Notes: generated by a model from the sequence alone, not told the origin. Counted from the first letter of the stretch, positions 10,554 to 22,897 are shown. The stretch is DNA of 64,000 nucleotides from Trametes villosa (GCA_002964805.2 PUDQ02000003.1:4588001-4652000); one strand, 5' to 3'. Numbers and translations are program-made.

Positions 10554-11128
10554 CGAACCCGCACCTCAGTGGACCCTCATGGTCATGGAGATGGGGTACG
10601 TAGGCTTGGTTTTGGTGTCCAATACGCTGCATCTGCTACAGTAATTGGTGTCATAATATACTCGGATGTTCATGTTATGAAGTGCACGAAAATCCGTGCT
10701 CGACGGAGCATGCGTAGACAGCGGCCAAGTACTGCCAGCATACAACCCGCCGCAACGGCGTGTGCTGAAACGTAAGTCGGCTTCCCCGCGTGCGCTTTTG
10801 CACGTCTCGACTGACTGTTGTCTGGCGGAGTACTAATTTTAGTACCGTCGGCGACGTTCAACTTGGACGGGCGCGCACGCGTGCGGCTGAGGACACGATG
10901 CTAGGCGTCAGACCGCGAGACATGCTAGAGGCGAGGCGAGCACCGAGCGTCGAGAGTCGAGCGACGAGCGACGACCTTGAGTCAGAGAGGGTTCGAAACG
11001 CGTAACGTGAGGGCGATCGAGCTTCTGCCACGCTCACGGCCATCATCTCCCTCTACTACAGCTAGCGCTCCCGGCCGTGTCGTGGGCCAAAGGACTCACA
11101 TGTATAGTAGACAGCCCGCGTTCAGGTT
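10554..11128. other. Convergent intergenic stretch
   Basis: About 575 bp between FGW 2 (+) and lectin A (-). No reading frame with support is seen. The sequence CGTCGAGAGTCGAGCGACGA around 10948 is a short imperfect repeat of CGAG units. Confidence 0.4.
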
Positions 11129-12463
11129 CTACGGATAGTATACAGTGACGTCATCCCACTTAGAGAGCGGCGAATTGTCGCATTCCGCAAGCAGCACCTG
11201 TGCAGTGATGTCAGGGCATCCCAACCCAAGCGGAGAGCATTCAACCAGTACGCACAGTGTCGTTCTCCCCGTTATTCCCCGCGCTAACAACGAGGTTCGT
11301 CTTCGGCCAGAAGATTCTGGAGGGCGCGCTTTAGCGTTGCTAGTAGACCCTGAGCGTACAAGGCCGCGCGATTTACCGTATCGCGTGTTTGCCGTCTTCA
11401 GGCATGCAACGTTCGATGCACCAGCCAACCGGGTATGGGCTTGCGACCACGCGTGCGCCCGGCTCTGCGTGCCCTTGCACGTTCAAGTACAGCAACTCGT
11501 CCTCTAGTGACCTGCGAGCCGCTTGAATGACGTCCTCCTCGCCATTGGTGATGAACTTCCACTGCGCGAGATGCTCACAGTCAGCAAGGCTAGTCCCAAT
11601 CACTCGACGGTGGCGCAGGGATCTACTACCTGTTGGCTATGGTCCTTATGACTGGGCCGGTGGCGCACCCACTTCCTCGATGCGCTGTCGAGCTCGAGGG
11701 CGACGGCTTCGTGCACGTGTGCAAGAACATGGATAGACTCGGAGGGCCCGGGCTTCGGCAAAGCTTGAGGTGGGGCCTCAACTCCAGGTCCCATCGTTGG
11801 GCGGGCTCCCAGATCCTCCCCGCAGCGCGTGAAATACCAGAGCTGACAGGCGAGGCCGGGCTTGAGCCGCATCATCTGAACCTGTCGGGATGAGGTGGTC
11901 AGGATGGAAGCGCTGCGCAGCGTAGTGGGTCATATACGCCGTACCGGAGTCGCGTTCGCTGAGTTTCCCCCGCCGCCCAGTGCAACGACGTAGTCGGTGC
12001 CGGGCCACCCGATTCTAAGGCATAGACGTCCCAGGCAGTCATATATATCTGATACGAGCTCTGCGGATGTCGCACACCTTGTACTCACCTCAATGCACCC
12101 TCGACGTTCCACACATACCAACTCAGAGGCTCGGGGGAGTGCACCACCTCGCAGCCGTCCCGCAGAGCGCCCCTCACGGACAGGTAGGCCGGTCGTCCGT
12201 CTTGCAACGCCCTGCAGCTCTGGATGGCCCATCCTCTCCCCGTGTTGGCGAATCTCCACTGCAGAGGCTGTGAGTTGGTCGTCGCGCGCAGGACCCCCGC
12301 TTTGGAGAACGGGAAGAGAGTGCCGCACCCGTTGATTGAGCGCGCAATGAAGACCATACCCCTCAATTCGTGGCCGGGTGGGGTAGAAATCGAGCGCGGT
12401 TCCGCCTTGGGCATTCACCAAGATATAGGTGCCGTGAGGGAGGATGGCGTCGCAGAGTGCCAT
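11129..12463 (-). CDS. Two-domain beta-trefoil (ricin-B-lectin-like) protein A
   Basis: Seven exons (12463-12329, 12258-12089, 12014-11945, 11881-11630, 11561-11377, 11316-11256, 11197-11129) encode 313 aa in a consistent frame. The N-terminus GTYILVNAQGGTALDF is the typical opening strand of fungal ricin-B-like beta-trefoils. A second, similar unit begins HVLAHVHEAVALELD around residue 170. Repeated Q.W-type positions (QWRF, QLWYF, QQWKF) fit a trefoil fold, with two trefoils in tandem. There is no signal peptide, so it is probably cytosolic or exported without one, as for many mushroom lectins. Sugar binding is inferred from fold only. It is paralogous to B (12890-14257) and D (38668-40011), sharing all intron positions; D is its inverted duplicate. 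Confidence 0.85.
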
Positions 12464-12889
12464 CGGTATTTACTGACGAGCCAAGAGTGAGCGGTTGCCT
12501 GCGGACGCGCCTGCTGCAGGCGACGAGACGCTAAATACCACAGCTGGACAGGCCTCGCGCGACGTTCGGTTCATGGCTGCGGTAGAAGTGACGTGCTGCC
12601 GGAGATTAGGCCGCATGACACTAGATCGTCGGACCAGAAGGTCTGCCGCAGCTCGTCATATGAACCGCCTCGCTGACCTCGCATGTAAATCGTAGGAGGT
12701 TGTGGGCAGCGCCGTGTAACTCTGGGATCTAGAGCTCAATGGTTGCAGTCAACTGAGAGGGTTATACTCCAACAAGGGCATGACACAGAACGACGACGAC
12801 GGGCGGTGACATTGAAACCCACAGGCACACTGAGTTTGCAGGCGGAACTCGAGCAGATTTACTGGAAGGCGGCGAGGACGAGCCTAGAC

Positions 12890-14257
12890 CTACGCAGCAA
12901 GGTCACTCCACTCCGAGCTCGGACTATCGTCGCATTCCTCGAGGCGGACCTGCAACCCCAATATTAGTATGGCCGACGTCGATCAACATGCCCGAGCGAA
13001 GCGGCCGCACGCAGCACGCACATTGTCGGAATCGAAGAACTTCTGGGCGCTGATTACGAGGTTCGTCTGTGGCCAGAACATACTACCCCATGCCCACAAT
13101 CACATCAGGGTTAGTCGCCGAAGGGCTGGCTAAAGGATATGACGGACCGTATCGTGCATTTTCGATCCTTGGCCTGCGCGCGTTCGACGTGCCAGCCGAC
13201 CGGGTACGGGCTCGCGACCACGCGTGCGCCTCGCTCCGCGCGTCCTTGCACGGTAAGGTATAGTGGCTCGCCGTCCAGAGAGGCGCGGCAGGCTTGGACC
13301 GCCGTTTCCTCACCCGCAGCAATAAAATGCCACTGTTCCGGGAGCGCCATGAGTGAGGTTGGAGTGCGAGACAGCACTGTGCATAGGCCTACCTGCTGGC
13401 TGGGTGCCTTGTGGAGGGCCCGATGCTTGACCCACTTCCGGGAGGCGTTGTCGAGCTCGAGCGCAATGTCGCCTTGCGTATGCGCGAGGATGTGTGTAGC
13501 AGGAGGTAGGGGGGCCGCGAGGCCCGCAGGCGCAGCGTCTTCCTTCGCGGCTTTCGGTTCCGCCGGTTCTTTGGCTGCATTTCCGGGCTCGAGCTCAGCG
13601 GGCTTGCCGCAGCGGGTGAAGTGCCAGAGTTGGCAGGGCTCGTCCTTCTTGAGGCGCATGATCTGTACCTGTACGAACGAAGCAGTCAGAGTCAACGCAC
13701 GCCGTTTGCGGGGGCGCATCATTGCCAGATGGTCAGGGAGACGGCGTACGCGGGTACCGGGTTTCGGGTCTCCCCAATTCCCTAGCTCGACAACATAGTC
13801 GGTCTTCGGCCATGCGATCCTGAGACGGAGGGATGTAGAATCAGTGAGGGAGAGGTGAGGATATGTGGATCATATGGGTGGGCGCACCTCAGTGCACCGT
13901 TGATCAGCGATATCTCCCAGCCCGTGGGGACGGTGGAGGGCGTTACGGGGGTGTGTTCCGCGAGACGACCCCCCGCTATGGACAGGTAGAGCAGCTTCCC
14001 ATCTTTCGACTTGCGGCCGCTCTGGATGGACCATCCTTGGCCCGCGTTGATGAACTTCCACTACCCCATATGTGAGTTCCACATTTAGAGAAGGCGAAAC
14101 CGCACGGAACACGGCGGCGTACCTGCTGATTATCGTGGTAGTGGATGATATGTCCTTCCATTCGGGTCCCTCCGCCCGCCAAATCGAGCGCGGTTCCGCC
14201 TTTGACGTTCGCTAGAACGAAGGTACCTTGAGATAGGAAGGAGTGGCATGCCGCCAT
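12890..14257 (-). CDS. Two-domain beta-trefoil (ricin-B-lectin-like) protein B
   Basis: Seven exons (14257-14123, 14060-13888, 13819-13750, 13668-13393, 13332-13148, 13082-13022, 12949-12890) encode 319 aa. Exons 1, 3, 5 and 6 have exactly the same lengths as in copy A (135, 70, 185 and 61 nt). The first trefoil opens GTFVLANVKGGTALDL and the second HILAHTQGDIALELD. Between them lies a low-complexity linker rich in Ala, Pro, Glu and Lys that is longer than in A. The donor of intron 5 is the weaker GTCCGT. No signal peptide is seen. It lies upstream of A in the same orientation as a tandem pair. The fold call is firm; ligand and role are not known. Confidence 0.85.
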
Positions 14258-14808
14258 TGGTCTTGGCTAGTCTGAGGTTGTGGTGTCGCAGGCGGTTCGC
14301 GTAGCAGGAGGAGAGGGGAGAGGGTGTTTCCATCCGTTTCGAGCGGTGAGGCTTGACTTATTTGTACGGGCATTATGGGATGCTCACGAGACTAGGGCGC
14401 AGGGCCTGCGGTAATGGAGGGAGTGAAGGACCTCTTCGGCCTGCGCAGGGTTCGAGCTCATTGAACGTTGCATGATCACGGCGCTGCGGTAGAACTAACC
14501 TGTTCAAGAGATGCGGGTTAACGGCTCGGGCCACCATTCAATCACGAACCAGAAGACTTACCTAGTGGCATTATTTGTTCACTCATCCGAGTTAGCAAGT
14601 GCGTTAATGCGGAAGCTCGAACGCTCGCTCCGATCAGTGAACATAAGACAGCACTGCGAATGTCGGCCCGTCTCCTACCAACTCGTGCGATGCTTCCCAA
14701 ATCTCCGAACATGTCATATTCCACAGCGCACGCAATAGCACGTTGCGCAGCAAGATGGTACATCCAAGATAGACAGTACATCAGAAGCCACGCGAGCCTC
14801 GCCATTCC
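14258..14808. other. Intergenic region upstream of lectin B
   Basis: About 550 bp. I see nothing supported beyond the presumed promoter of lectin B and the 3' flank of FGW 3. Confidence 0.4.
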
Positions 14809-15959
14809 CTATCTCATCAGCCCTTGCGCATCGAACTGCCTCGTCGAAAAAGGGTAGCGGAACCACTGAGGTTCGCCGCCGAGCACCCTCTTCAACCATT
14901 CATACTGCGACACCCTGGGCCTGCGATAGTAGTAGAAGAGGTCCCGCGTGCAGGAGATCACCAGGATGTCGGGGATGGGGAGCATGCCAAAGAATACCGC
15001 GGGAAAGTCATCGCTCCAGAGGATGGTGTCCGCCCGGACGCCCATGAGGTCGACGATCCAGTGGAAGCCGGCGCGGTTCCGCAGCTCGGCGAGCCCGATG
15101 GGGCTCACTTTGCTGTACGGGTTGTCCGGATACTCCACACCCTCTACTTCGGCGACGGCGCGCAAAAAGACTTTGAGCCACGCTTGGTGGTAGGCCCACC
15201 CGAGCACGTAGGTGACGTTGGGCTGGCGCACATTGGCAGGAACGGGCGGGAATCGAGCAGGTTTGGGATCGTAGTCGGAGTCGGTTTCCTCCGCTGACCA
15301 GGGCTCGTCGTCCAAGATTTTTACAAGCTGCGAGATGTGCTGATGAGTATGTGGCGCCTAGCACAGCAGGCATCTGACTGACACGTTCGTACTCCTGCTC
15401 GGAGTTTACAAGGGTAATGGAGAAGTGCCGGTCCTGTACACAGTCATCAGCACCAATGCTGCTGTTGGAGAGTAGTGGGAAACAAGACTAACCTTCCATG
15501 TGTACGGAATCTCTGATTGCTCAAACTCTTCCGCTGTGAATTCGCGAATCCGTTGGTCAATCTCTACTTTCTGGAAGGATTCTTCCACGGCCTCTCTCTG
15601 AACATCATTGTGAGCTATCGCAGATCCTCTGGCTTGGCATGAGCAAGCCCTCGCACCCATATCTCCTCGCAGAGGACCTCAACCTGAGGACTTGACATCG
15701 CAGGTCTCTACCAGCGCTGTAAACAAAATTTTTAATCACCTGGAGGAGAGGGTAGGTAGGGACCTACTTTACGTTCCATGAATTTCTCGTGCATTTTTTC
15801 TAGATTGATTGGCCAGATTGGAAGCGGAGGATCAGGTTGTCGGTGCTCGTGCTCTATGTCGCATTCGGGAACCCTCCACGGCCCGAGTATAATAGTTGGC
15901 GGCGGAATGCATGGGATGACCTGCGAGTTCGTCTCCGTGGGTGAGGAATCATGAGCCAT
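14809..15959 (-). CDS. FGW-family protein 3 (five-exon form)
   Basis: Five exons (15959-15768, 15683-15657, 15597-15493, 15433-15383, 15327-14809) encode 297 aa, all introns in phase 0. Exon 2 is only 27 nt and encodes VEVLCEEIW. It was placed because FGW 7 has a matching exon ending VCDELW in the same position. Exon 1 ends in IWPINLEKMHEKFMERK, similar to the WPMDLKRLIEDFANAE end of FGW 7 exon 1. The last exon starts LVKILDDEP and carries FPPVPANVRQ, LGWAYHQAWL (LGW 167-169) and SQYEWLKRVLGGEPQWFRY (265-283). FGW is LGW here and the RPT.A motif is RPRVS, so this copy belongs to a divergent subgroup with FGW 7. Function unknown. Confidence 0.72.
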
Positions 15960-16452
15960 TCCGAGTCCCAGGTCCAGTCGAGCAGGGGGTGTTCCGAAGT
16001 TACCGTGATCCTCGGGACTTCGTTTCGTAGTAGACGAGGTTGTGGGATGGTGTCGTGTGCGTTGTTGGCTCCGTCACTGAAAAAGCAGCTCGGGAGCTCT
16101 GAGAATGAGGAAAGCGTGGTCTGTCGCCTGTCGCTATCGTGACGTAAAGCGAGCACTACGCGCTGCCGAGGTGCTGCTCGCCGCTGTTAACTTACCAGCA
16201 AAACCCTTCGTTCATCGTTCGCGGAAGCCATATTTCTTTAGAGTAGTGGTCGTGACAATTCCAGCGAGGGGATGAGAATATGCGATGGTGGTGGTAAACC
16301 AGTACGCTCGAGCTCGAGGACGCTCGGAAGCGCTCGTCGACGGTCATGTCAGTCTCGGGCTGATACTCGTCCTTCAACCAAACACAACAACCAAGTTCAA
16401 CAGTGCGCTACTACGAGACATTGGCATGTATGCCAAGGGACTGGCAATACTA
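15960..16452. other. Intergenic stretch between FGW 3 and FGW 4
   Basis: About 490 bp, serving as the upstream flank of FGW 3 and 3' flank of FGW 4. No other feature seen. Confidence 0.4.
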
Positions 16453-17176
16453 TCACCGGTCGAACCCGGTGTCGCGCTCGGACGCATCCCATTCCTTCTT
16501 CGAAAACGCGCTCCTGTACCAACGTGGCTCTCCCGGCATGACACCCTTCAGCCACCGGTACTGTGCGGGCGTGGGGCGCCTGTCGGAGTACCAAGCCTTC
16601 TTGCTGGTGTTCGCGATCGACAGCACGAGGAATTGGGGTACGCTCTTGGGCATAGCACCTCCGCTTTCGGGAGACAGGTGGGGCGCGTCGGGGTGCACAG
16701 CGATGCCGGTGTAGAAGTTCGAGTAGCCCGACATTGTATAGAGCAAGTAGCTGCCCGCCTCGAACGTGGGCAGCTTCTTGCACTCCGGGTTGAAAACGTC
16801 GACCACGGCCATGTTGAGCGCTTGAAACCATGGGATGGGCGCGTGCCACCCGAAGAGGTAGTGCTGGTCCAGCTCGCGGACCTCCGCAGGAACCGGCGGG
16901 AGTATGAGAGCCCGAGGTTGTTCATCGGACGTCTGCTCTGCGGGAAAGAGATGGTCACGGATGTATGCAGCAAGCTAAATGCAACACTCGTCAGCATGTT
17001 GTGCAAGAGCATCGTTCCAGAGTACTCACCCTTGCTCGCTCTTCCTCCATATCCATCCGCGCTACCAGATTCTCGAAGGCCTGCATCTCTTCCTCCGTCA
17101 TAGGTGCCGCATCCGGATCCGGCAGGGCTCCCAAGTCGGCTTCGGGGACGACCCAGTTTTGAGAGGTGTATGACAT
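16453..17176 (-). CDS. FGW-family protein 4
   Basis: Two exons (17176-17030 and 16974-16453) encode 222 aa. The ATG at 17176 starts MSYTSQNW. Exon 1 is acidic, with a helical stretch EEEMQAFENLVARMDMEEE. Exon 2 starts LAAYIRDHLF and contains LILPPVPAEV, HYLFGWHAPIPWF (FGW 90-92), IAVHPDAPH, RPTPAQYRWL (182-191) and VMPGEPRWYRS. It follows the FGW consensus closely at the C-terminal motif, but its mid-region (SGYSNFYTG) differs from the other copies. No signal peptide is seen. It lies in tandem with FGW 3, same strand, 490 bp apart. Function unknown. Confidence 0.78.
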
Positions 17177-17575
17177 GGTCCCTCAAATGTGCAGGAACGC
17201 AAGAAAGAAATACTGGGATATTGATGGGCGAAGATGAAGTGAGTCGTTGCGGTACTGGTGCACTATGACAAGCGGGTGGATAGGCGGACGCAGCCAGGTG
17301 TGTCGGGCACGCGGATGCTAGCAGCCTATCGTACGTAAGTGAGAACGCGGCGTGGTGGGGTACAATTCGAGAACTCACTGGCAAGAAACAGAGTCAACTG
17401 TTACACGCAAACAAGAACCGCAGTTATGCGGAGGAAAAGGCCTATCACTTCCGATGCGAGCCTTGTCTCTGGACGATAGAAGCGGTCAAGAAATAGGTCG
17501 TATGCTTCCTTCTAAAGTACATCAGTGGCACAAACACGCCCATCCTCTCTACAGGAGGGCCATAACGAAACGAAA

Positions 17576-19886
17576 CTAGGGCCTCTTCTCGTCACCAGCC
17601 TGCGCGACGTCTTCCGAGCTCGCGCGATCCGACCCCTCTATCGTCCCTTCCTCCTCTGCCCACGCGCGTCAGTCTCGGCATCCTCCTCTCACATTCAGAA
17701 AGGACGCGAAAAAGACGCACCTCGAATCTGCTTGATCGGTCCGGTGAACCACTTGCGCGCGCTGAGCACCCAGAAGCCCATGCAGTACGCGAGCACAATC
17801 CCGACCGCGACGATCGTGTAGTTGAGCGTCTGCGTGTCGACCGGGTTCGCCTGCGGAAGGATGAACGCGATGGAGATGAACGCGATCCAGACGCAGGACG
17901 TGACCGCGACGGGGTACGAGAACACGCCGAGGTGGAAGGGGCCCTTGACAAAGCGCTTCCGGTAAACGACGCGCAGGGCAATCGGGATCGCTAGAGTGGA
18001 TTTGTGTGAGGGGACGGATAGCGGGAAATGAGGCTGAGGAAGACCTACCGTAGGAGATGTACAGGCCGATAGTGGCTATACTGGTAACCGCCGAGAACGC
18101 GACGGAGCTACCGAGACTAGGAAGGGCGAGGATGAAGCTGAGCGTGCACGCCAGCCATACTGTCAAGGGCACGTCAACGGTCCGCCATCCCGGGCTTCGG
18201 AGTCGTACGATACCCACCTGTGCGTATGGGCGACTGGCTCTTCTCTGACACCTTGTGGAAGAACTTGTGTCCGGGAATGCCACCGTCGCGCGCGAACGCG
18301 TACATCATCCGGCTGTTCGACGTGAGCGAGAACGTCCCACAGAAGAACATCGCGCCGATCACGATGACCTGCGGAAGCCCGTGTGAGAACGCCTGGAGCG
18401 CGCAAAACAGGTCGGTGTGACGCACCATGAGCACGATGGCGCCCTTTTCCCCGACCGTGTCCAGGAAGATTTGGGCCACGGGCTGACCGGTGGCCGAGTT
18501 TATCGTGGCGTCGAGGTCTTGAATGGAGAACAGCAGGCCGAGGATGAGGAACCAGCCGAGCACGGCGGAGCACCCGATGGCCATGATAATGCCGATGGAA
18601 CCGGACATCGCTGCGTTGTGCGTCTCCTCGGTCATCTGAACGTCTACGCGTTAGGCTTGTACCACGCCCAGCACGCCACTAACACTCACATGCGCACTCC
18701 CATCGAAGCCTGCGCGGCGGTCAGCGTCCGGAACTAACGACAGCTATGGGACACGCACCTGTTAGGGTGTACTGCGCCATGAGGATGCCGACGACGACCA
18801 CGTACGCCGGGCTCGCGCGCTCGCTCCAGCCCACGCCGTCGACGCCCGTGTTGTCAATGAAGGTTTGGAAGACGAACTTCCCCGACTGGTGTGTAGGCGC
18901 AGCCGCGAGTATCGCAATGACGAGCGCGGTCGTCCCTACGGCGTGCCACCAGATCGAGACGTTGTTGATGTACTTGAGCAGGTGGACGCCAAACGTGTTG
19001 ATTAGGCCCTGCGCGATAAGGACCGCAGCGTAGATGCCGGTGGTAATACGGGGCTCTGGGACGAAGTCGGTGTGGAACGTCGCTAGTGTCGATATGAAGT
19101 TCGCGCAACCGTAGCTGGGACGGCCGAATGAGGAATTTGTGTGCTTGGTAGAAGGAGCAACATACCTGATGCCAGCGGTCACGGCGACTTGCCCGAGGAG
19201 GTTAAACCAACCAGTGACCCATGACGCGAAAGCCGCGTTCTTCGGCTCGGATAGCATCGCTGCCCAGAAATACGGTCCGCCGCTCGTAGGATGCGCGCTA
19301 CAAACCTCTGTCAAGTGCAGGTTTTAGCGTGGCGAAACAGCTGAGGTCAGCGGACGACGTACCGCCCATTGCTAGGCCGACAAGCATGGTGAAGAATGCT
19401 ATTGCAAGGGAGGTTTGAGCGGTCGCACAGTTGTTGCCCTGTTGCACGACGTACCGACAACGACAAAGCCCCATACCATGACTACGGGGCCGCCAGTATT
19501 CTAGGCAGTAAGGTGACGCATTGAACGAACTAAGCCCTCGCCATAGCAGGAAGTGGACGTACCAAACCGTACAGGAAAAGCGAGGGTATACCGGTGATCA
19601 CGCTGATGATCGAGAAGGACACGCCGAAGTTCTACAATGGATCCGCTGTCAGCCACACTCGCGTACTCTATTCACAGTTGAGTGTCCACTTGCCTGAAGG
19701 AGCGTCAAGTCGCGTCTGTCCACGCGTTCATTCTCGGTTAGCTCTGCAGAAACTGAACAAACGAAAGACTCACTTGAGCTCCTGCTTGTACCCCATCCTT
19801 GCGAGCTCCGCCTCATCGTCCCCGCCTACCTCCGCCGCGCCCGTGTGCACGCGACCGCCCTTCTCCATGATCGAGTCGTCCGCCAT
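17576..19886 (-). CDS. Amino-acid/GABA/choline-type permease (APC superfamily)
   Basis: Twelve exons give a continuous 560-aa frame: 19886-19774, 19715-19694, 19631-19563, 19500-19455, 19398-19363, 19307-19166, 19114-18759, 18709-18690, 18635-18218, 18159-18049, 17990-17721, 17655-17576. Exons 2 (22 nt) and 8 (20 nt) are tiny but restore family-typical sequence (RDLTLLQ-NFGVSFSIISV; GFDGSAH-MTEETHNA). Intron 2 has a GC donor in perfect GCAAGT context. The usual fungal UGA4/HNM1-type motifs are present: GIPSLFLYGL, SAHPTSGGPYFW, TFSLTSNSRMMYAFARDGG, and about 12 hydrophobic helices. The acidic C-terminal tail (EEEGTIEGSDRASSEDV) is cytoplasmic. It imports amino acids or related amines across the plasma membrane by proton symport; the exact substrate is not predictable. 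Confidence 0.88.
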
Positions 19887-19994
19887 GTTCGTCGTATGTT
19901 CGTCCTAGCGATCCGGATGAGCAGTTACTGACGCGTCCGACGTCCTCGAGCGCAAGGTGGGGGGAGGTTCCGGCCGCTATCGCGTCCGCGCCCC

Positions 19995-20045
19995 GCCCAG
20001 GGCATATATACAATCCTATATATACGGGCGGGCGATAACGCGCCC
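19995..20045 (-). promoter_or_regulatory. Core promoter of the permease: twin TATA elements
   Basis: Two TATATATA-type blocks about 15 bp apart lie between GC boxes (CCCGCCC and GGGCGGGCG) about 130 bp upstream of the permease ATG. A GATAA motif follows at about 20034. GATA sites are common in fungal nitrogen-regulated genes, but a single copy is weak evidence. Confidence 0.5.
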
Positions 20046-20653
20046 CGAGCGACGCCCCAGGTGGGAGTCAAGTGGGCGAGCTTGATTGCCGGCTTCCCCT
20101 CGAAGTTGGCAGGATCCCCTGATGAGTGCAGGCGCTCATGTGTCCCGCAGCGCCAAGGCCTTATCGGACGGGCGTCCCCGCCGGATGAACGTCACGCGCG
20201 GCGTTGTCCGGTTCGTTGAATGGCCATGATCGGGTGAGCAGAGTACACGGGCGTGTGGGGCGGCAGCGTACGGTCGTCGTTCGAGCTTCGCGCTGTGAAG
20301 AGCGGGGTTCTGCCCGGTCCTGCTGCAAGGCCTGCGAGAGAGATACGATAAGTGTTGAAGCTGAGGAGATACGGAAGACCTGCAGATCTTGAACTATCTT
20401 GAAGCGCTGCGATAGGAAGGGTGATCGAGATAAGGCACTCAAATGCTCTTCCGCCGGCTTGTATGTTGAAGCACTCACCGATCGTGCCACCCCCGCATCG
20501 CAGCAATATGTCCGAGTCATAAGATGACCAGTCATTTTGAGCAACGCAGGGCTGACCGTGAACTTCGACCGTCTTCAAGGCTCAGTGTCTTGTACGGGAT
20601 AACACCAGCACATACCATATAAACACCCGTAACCAACATAATGCCGACCACCT
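20046..20653. other. Intergenic region between permease and F-box gene
   Basis: About 600 bp. A minus-strand frame at 20161-20578 lacks an ATG at its start and resembles nothing I know. Some splice-like signals occur in it (GTGAGTGC near 20485), so a small unrecognised gene cannot be excluded. Confidence 0.35.
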
Positions 20654-22897
20654 TCATAAAGTGTACACCCGAACGCTATCCATGGCCGCCCCGCCCTCCC
20701 CATGTATCTGCAGGAGCCCAGGCGTCGCCACCGTCAGCTGCCATCGCACTCTCCAAGCAGGCCCAGGCCGTACGCACCCTCAGCTCGATCAGCCGCTCCT
20801 CGTCCATCATGTACGACGCGCCGCGGTACACGCCCCCCGCCGTGCGGCGCACCTCCACGACCCGGCTCGTCTCGATGTACGGCAGCTCGCTCTCGACGTC
20901 CTGCACGAACGGGTGGCACTGCAGCGCCGACTGCGAGTCGCGCCGGATCACCGTCGGCCAGTCCACGACCTCGACGTACGCGCTGTCGGTGCCGTTCGCG
21001 CGATCCAGCAGCGCATCCTCGCTTTCCACGAGCGTCACGCCGCTGTCGCTTGGTACGCTCTGGGCGGCCGCGACGCGCTTTGGGTGCACGTTGAAGTCGA
21101 ACACGGAGATGAGCTGCCGGTCTGGCACGTCTTGGGCGCGCGTGTAGACGACCTTCTGGCCATGCACGTACCTGCTCGAGCGTCAGTAGGTGAGCTACAA
21201 GGCCAAGCCTAGCGTATCGGGCGTACCGTGCAAAGGCCGCATTCACGATGAGGCGCGTCATGATCCGTGCGTTCTTCTGGCCCCACACCGTCCACGGCAC
21301 GGGTTTCCGCGCATCGTCGTCGACGACCCAGGAGCTCGCCGCGAACGAGCACAGGTACGCGCTGTGCACGAAGCCCATATACCGGCTCGACACGCGTCGG
21401 TGGTTGTGCGTCACGTACTGCATCGTGAACACGACTATATGCTCGCTCGCGGCGGCAGAGAACGGGCGGTCGCGCGGGAGTTGGGCGAGCAGCGGCGTGC
21501 TGTCGAGCTGGAAGTGGGAGATGTGCCAGCCACGGTCGATGCGGGGGAGCTGCAGGCGCGCGCGGGCGTGCACGGTCCGGAAGGTCTGCGGCTCGGCGGG
21601 GGAAATGCAGTCAATGTGGTGGAGCGAGAAAAGCACGAGTTCTCCACGCGCGGCGTCGGCGAGAATGAAGATTCGGGGGGTGAGCCACGCGAGGCCTGTG
21701 GCTAGGTATGGCAAGGTGCCCTCGCTGCCCACCTACAGCAGCATCGCGCATATAAGGACGACAGGTGCTTGGAGACCAAACAGAAGGACGTACAAGAATT
21801 TCCCGCCCTGTGTGCCAATTCCAGATGGTGACCTGAACGGCGTCCGACCACTCCACGAGGGCTATCAGGTCGTGTGCGATGTGCACTGCCGTGATGAGCA
21901 GGTTGGCTATGCCCTCGGCTCGGAGGATTGGTTCAGCAGCCCTCGGGTGCGCCTTGTAGGTCGACAACGACCATAAATGCACTCTATAGCACAATATGAG
22001 CTCGACCCTTCGGGTGATGCGAACAACATACCGCCCGAGAATGTCCAGAAGTACAATGAGGTCCTGCGTGGGGTCCGTCGTGATGTCGAGCACCTTCATG
22101 TGCAGCACATGGTGCACGTAGTCCGTGGATGGATTCGCGCCAGTGGGTAGCATAGTCTCGTTGATCGTAATCTGGCCCGCCTGGTTTCTGACGTTGAGGA
22201 AGGTCCCGCCCTGGAGCTCATACGGTAGTGGAGATTGCGGGATGACCTCATGCGGCGTGAGCGGGAGCACATGGGACCAGTCGAGCGTGAGCCACCTATT
22301 GCGCCGCTCGAGCAGCCGGTGCAGGCGCTCGGACGTGCAGAGGCCGCCGGCGGGGCCGTCTACGAAGCCTTCGATGCCGAGCTCGACTTGGTAGAGCAGG
22401 GCGGCATTGCCGTCAATAAGCGCATTCAATGAGCTACATACCTGAGAAGCATAACACATTAGTCACTGTACGGTGCATACGGCCTATTTCTAGCGAACCA
22501 TATTCCCCAAGTCTGCGTTGTCCCCACCCGTGTCTTCTCAACGCATCACAAGGTCGGGTTGGAAAGACCTACGAGACCGAGAAGACTGTCCTCGCACGCA
22601 GGCGAGCATTTCTCGCAAGACCCCTCGAGTTCTCCGAGACCCCCGGCAGTACCGGTGGCATGCACAGCGAGCGTCAGAAGTAGCCATACGACCATAGTAG
22701 ACTGATTGCAGTCGCAGTGGTCGGAGCCTCCACATCTGAATGTCTCCGAACGAGGCCTTGGAACGCCACTCGCTAGTCCATTCCTAAGCAGCATTGGCAC
22801 GTACCCTTCTACAGCGCGTAATCTCCTTGTGGTCCAATAACTTCAACACTTCGACAAGTAGTTCGCGCGGCAAGTCCACGAATGCTTTGGAGGGCAT
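20654..22897 (-). CDS. F-box protein E (paralog of F)
   Basis: Six exons (22897-22805, 22441-22032, 21983-21794, 21732-21227, 21171-20778, 20707-20654) encode 548 aa. Exon 1 is MPSKAFVDLPRELLVEVLKL... and carries a complete short F-box (LPRELLVEVLKLLDHKEITRC), spliced to VCSSLNALIDG. The rest matches gene F: YQVELGIEGFVDGPAGG, LLERRNRWLTLDW, VTIWNWHTG, DFNVHPKRV, and the last exon ends RVYTL where F ends DVFTF. Intron 1 is unusually long (363 nt). F-box proteins recruit targets to SCF ubiquitin ligases through Skp1; the C-terminal part resembles the beta-propeller-like tails of other Agaricomycete F-box proteins. Targets unknown. Confidence 0.82.

Noticed and set aside
10983..11010. tRNA-like word GGTTCGAAACG
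   Set aside because: No matching acceptor, D or anticodon stems in the flanks. The same holds for GGGTTCGAGCTC at 14448.
20161..20578. Minus-strand frame between permease and F-box E
   Set aside because: It starts at TTG rather than ATG and matches nothing I know; its splice-like site does not lead to a coherent second exon.
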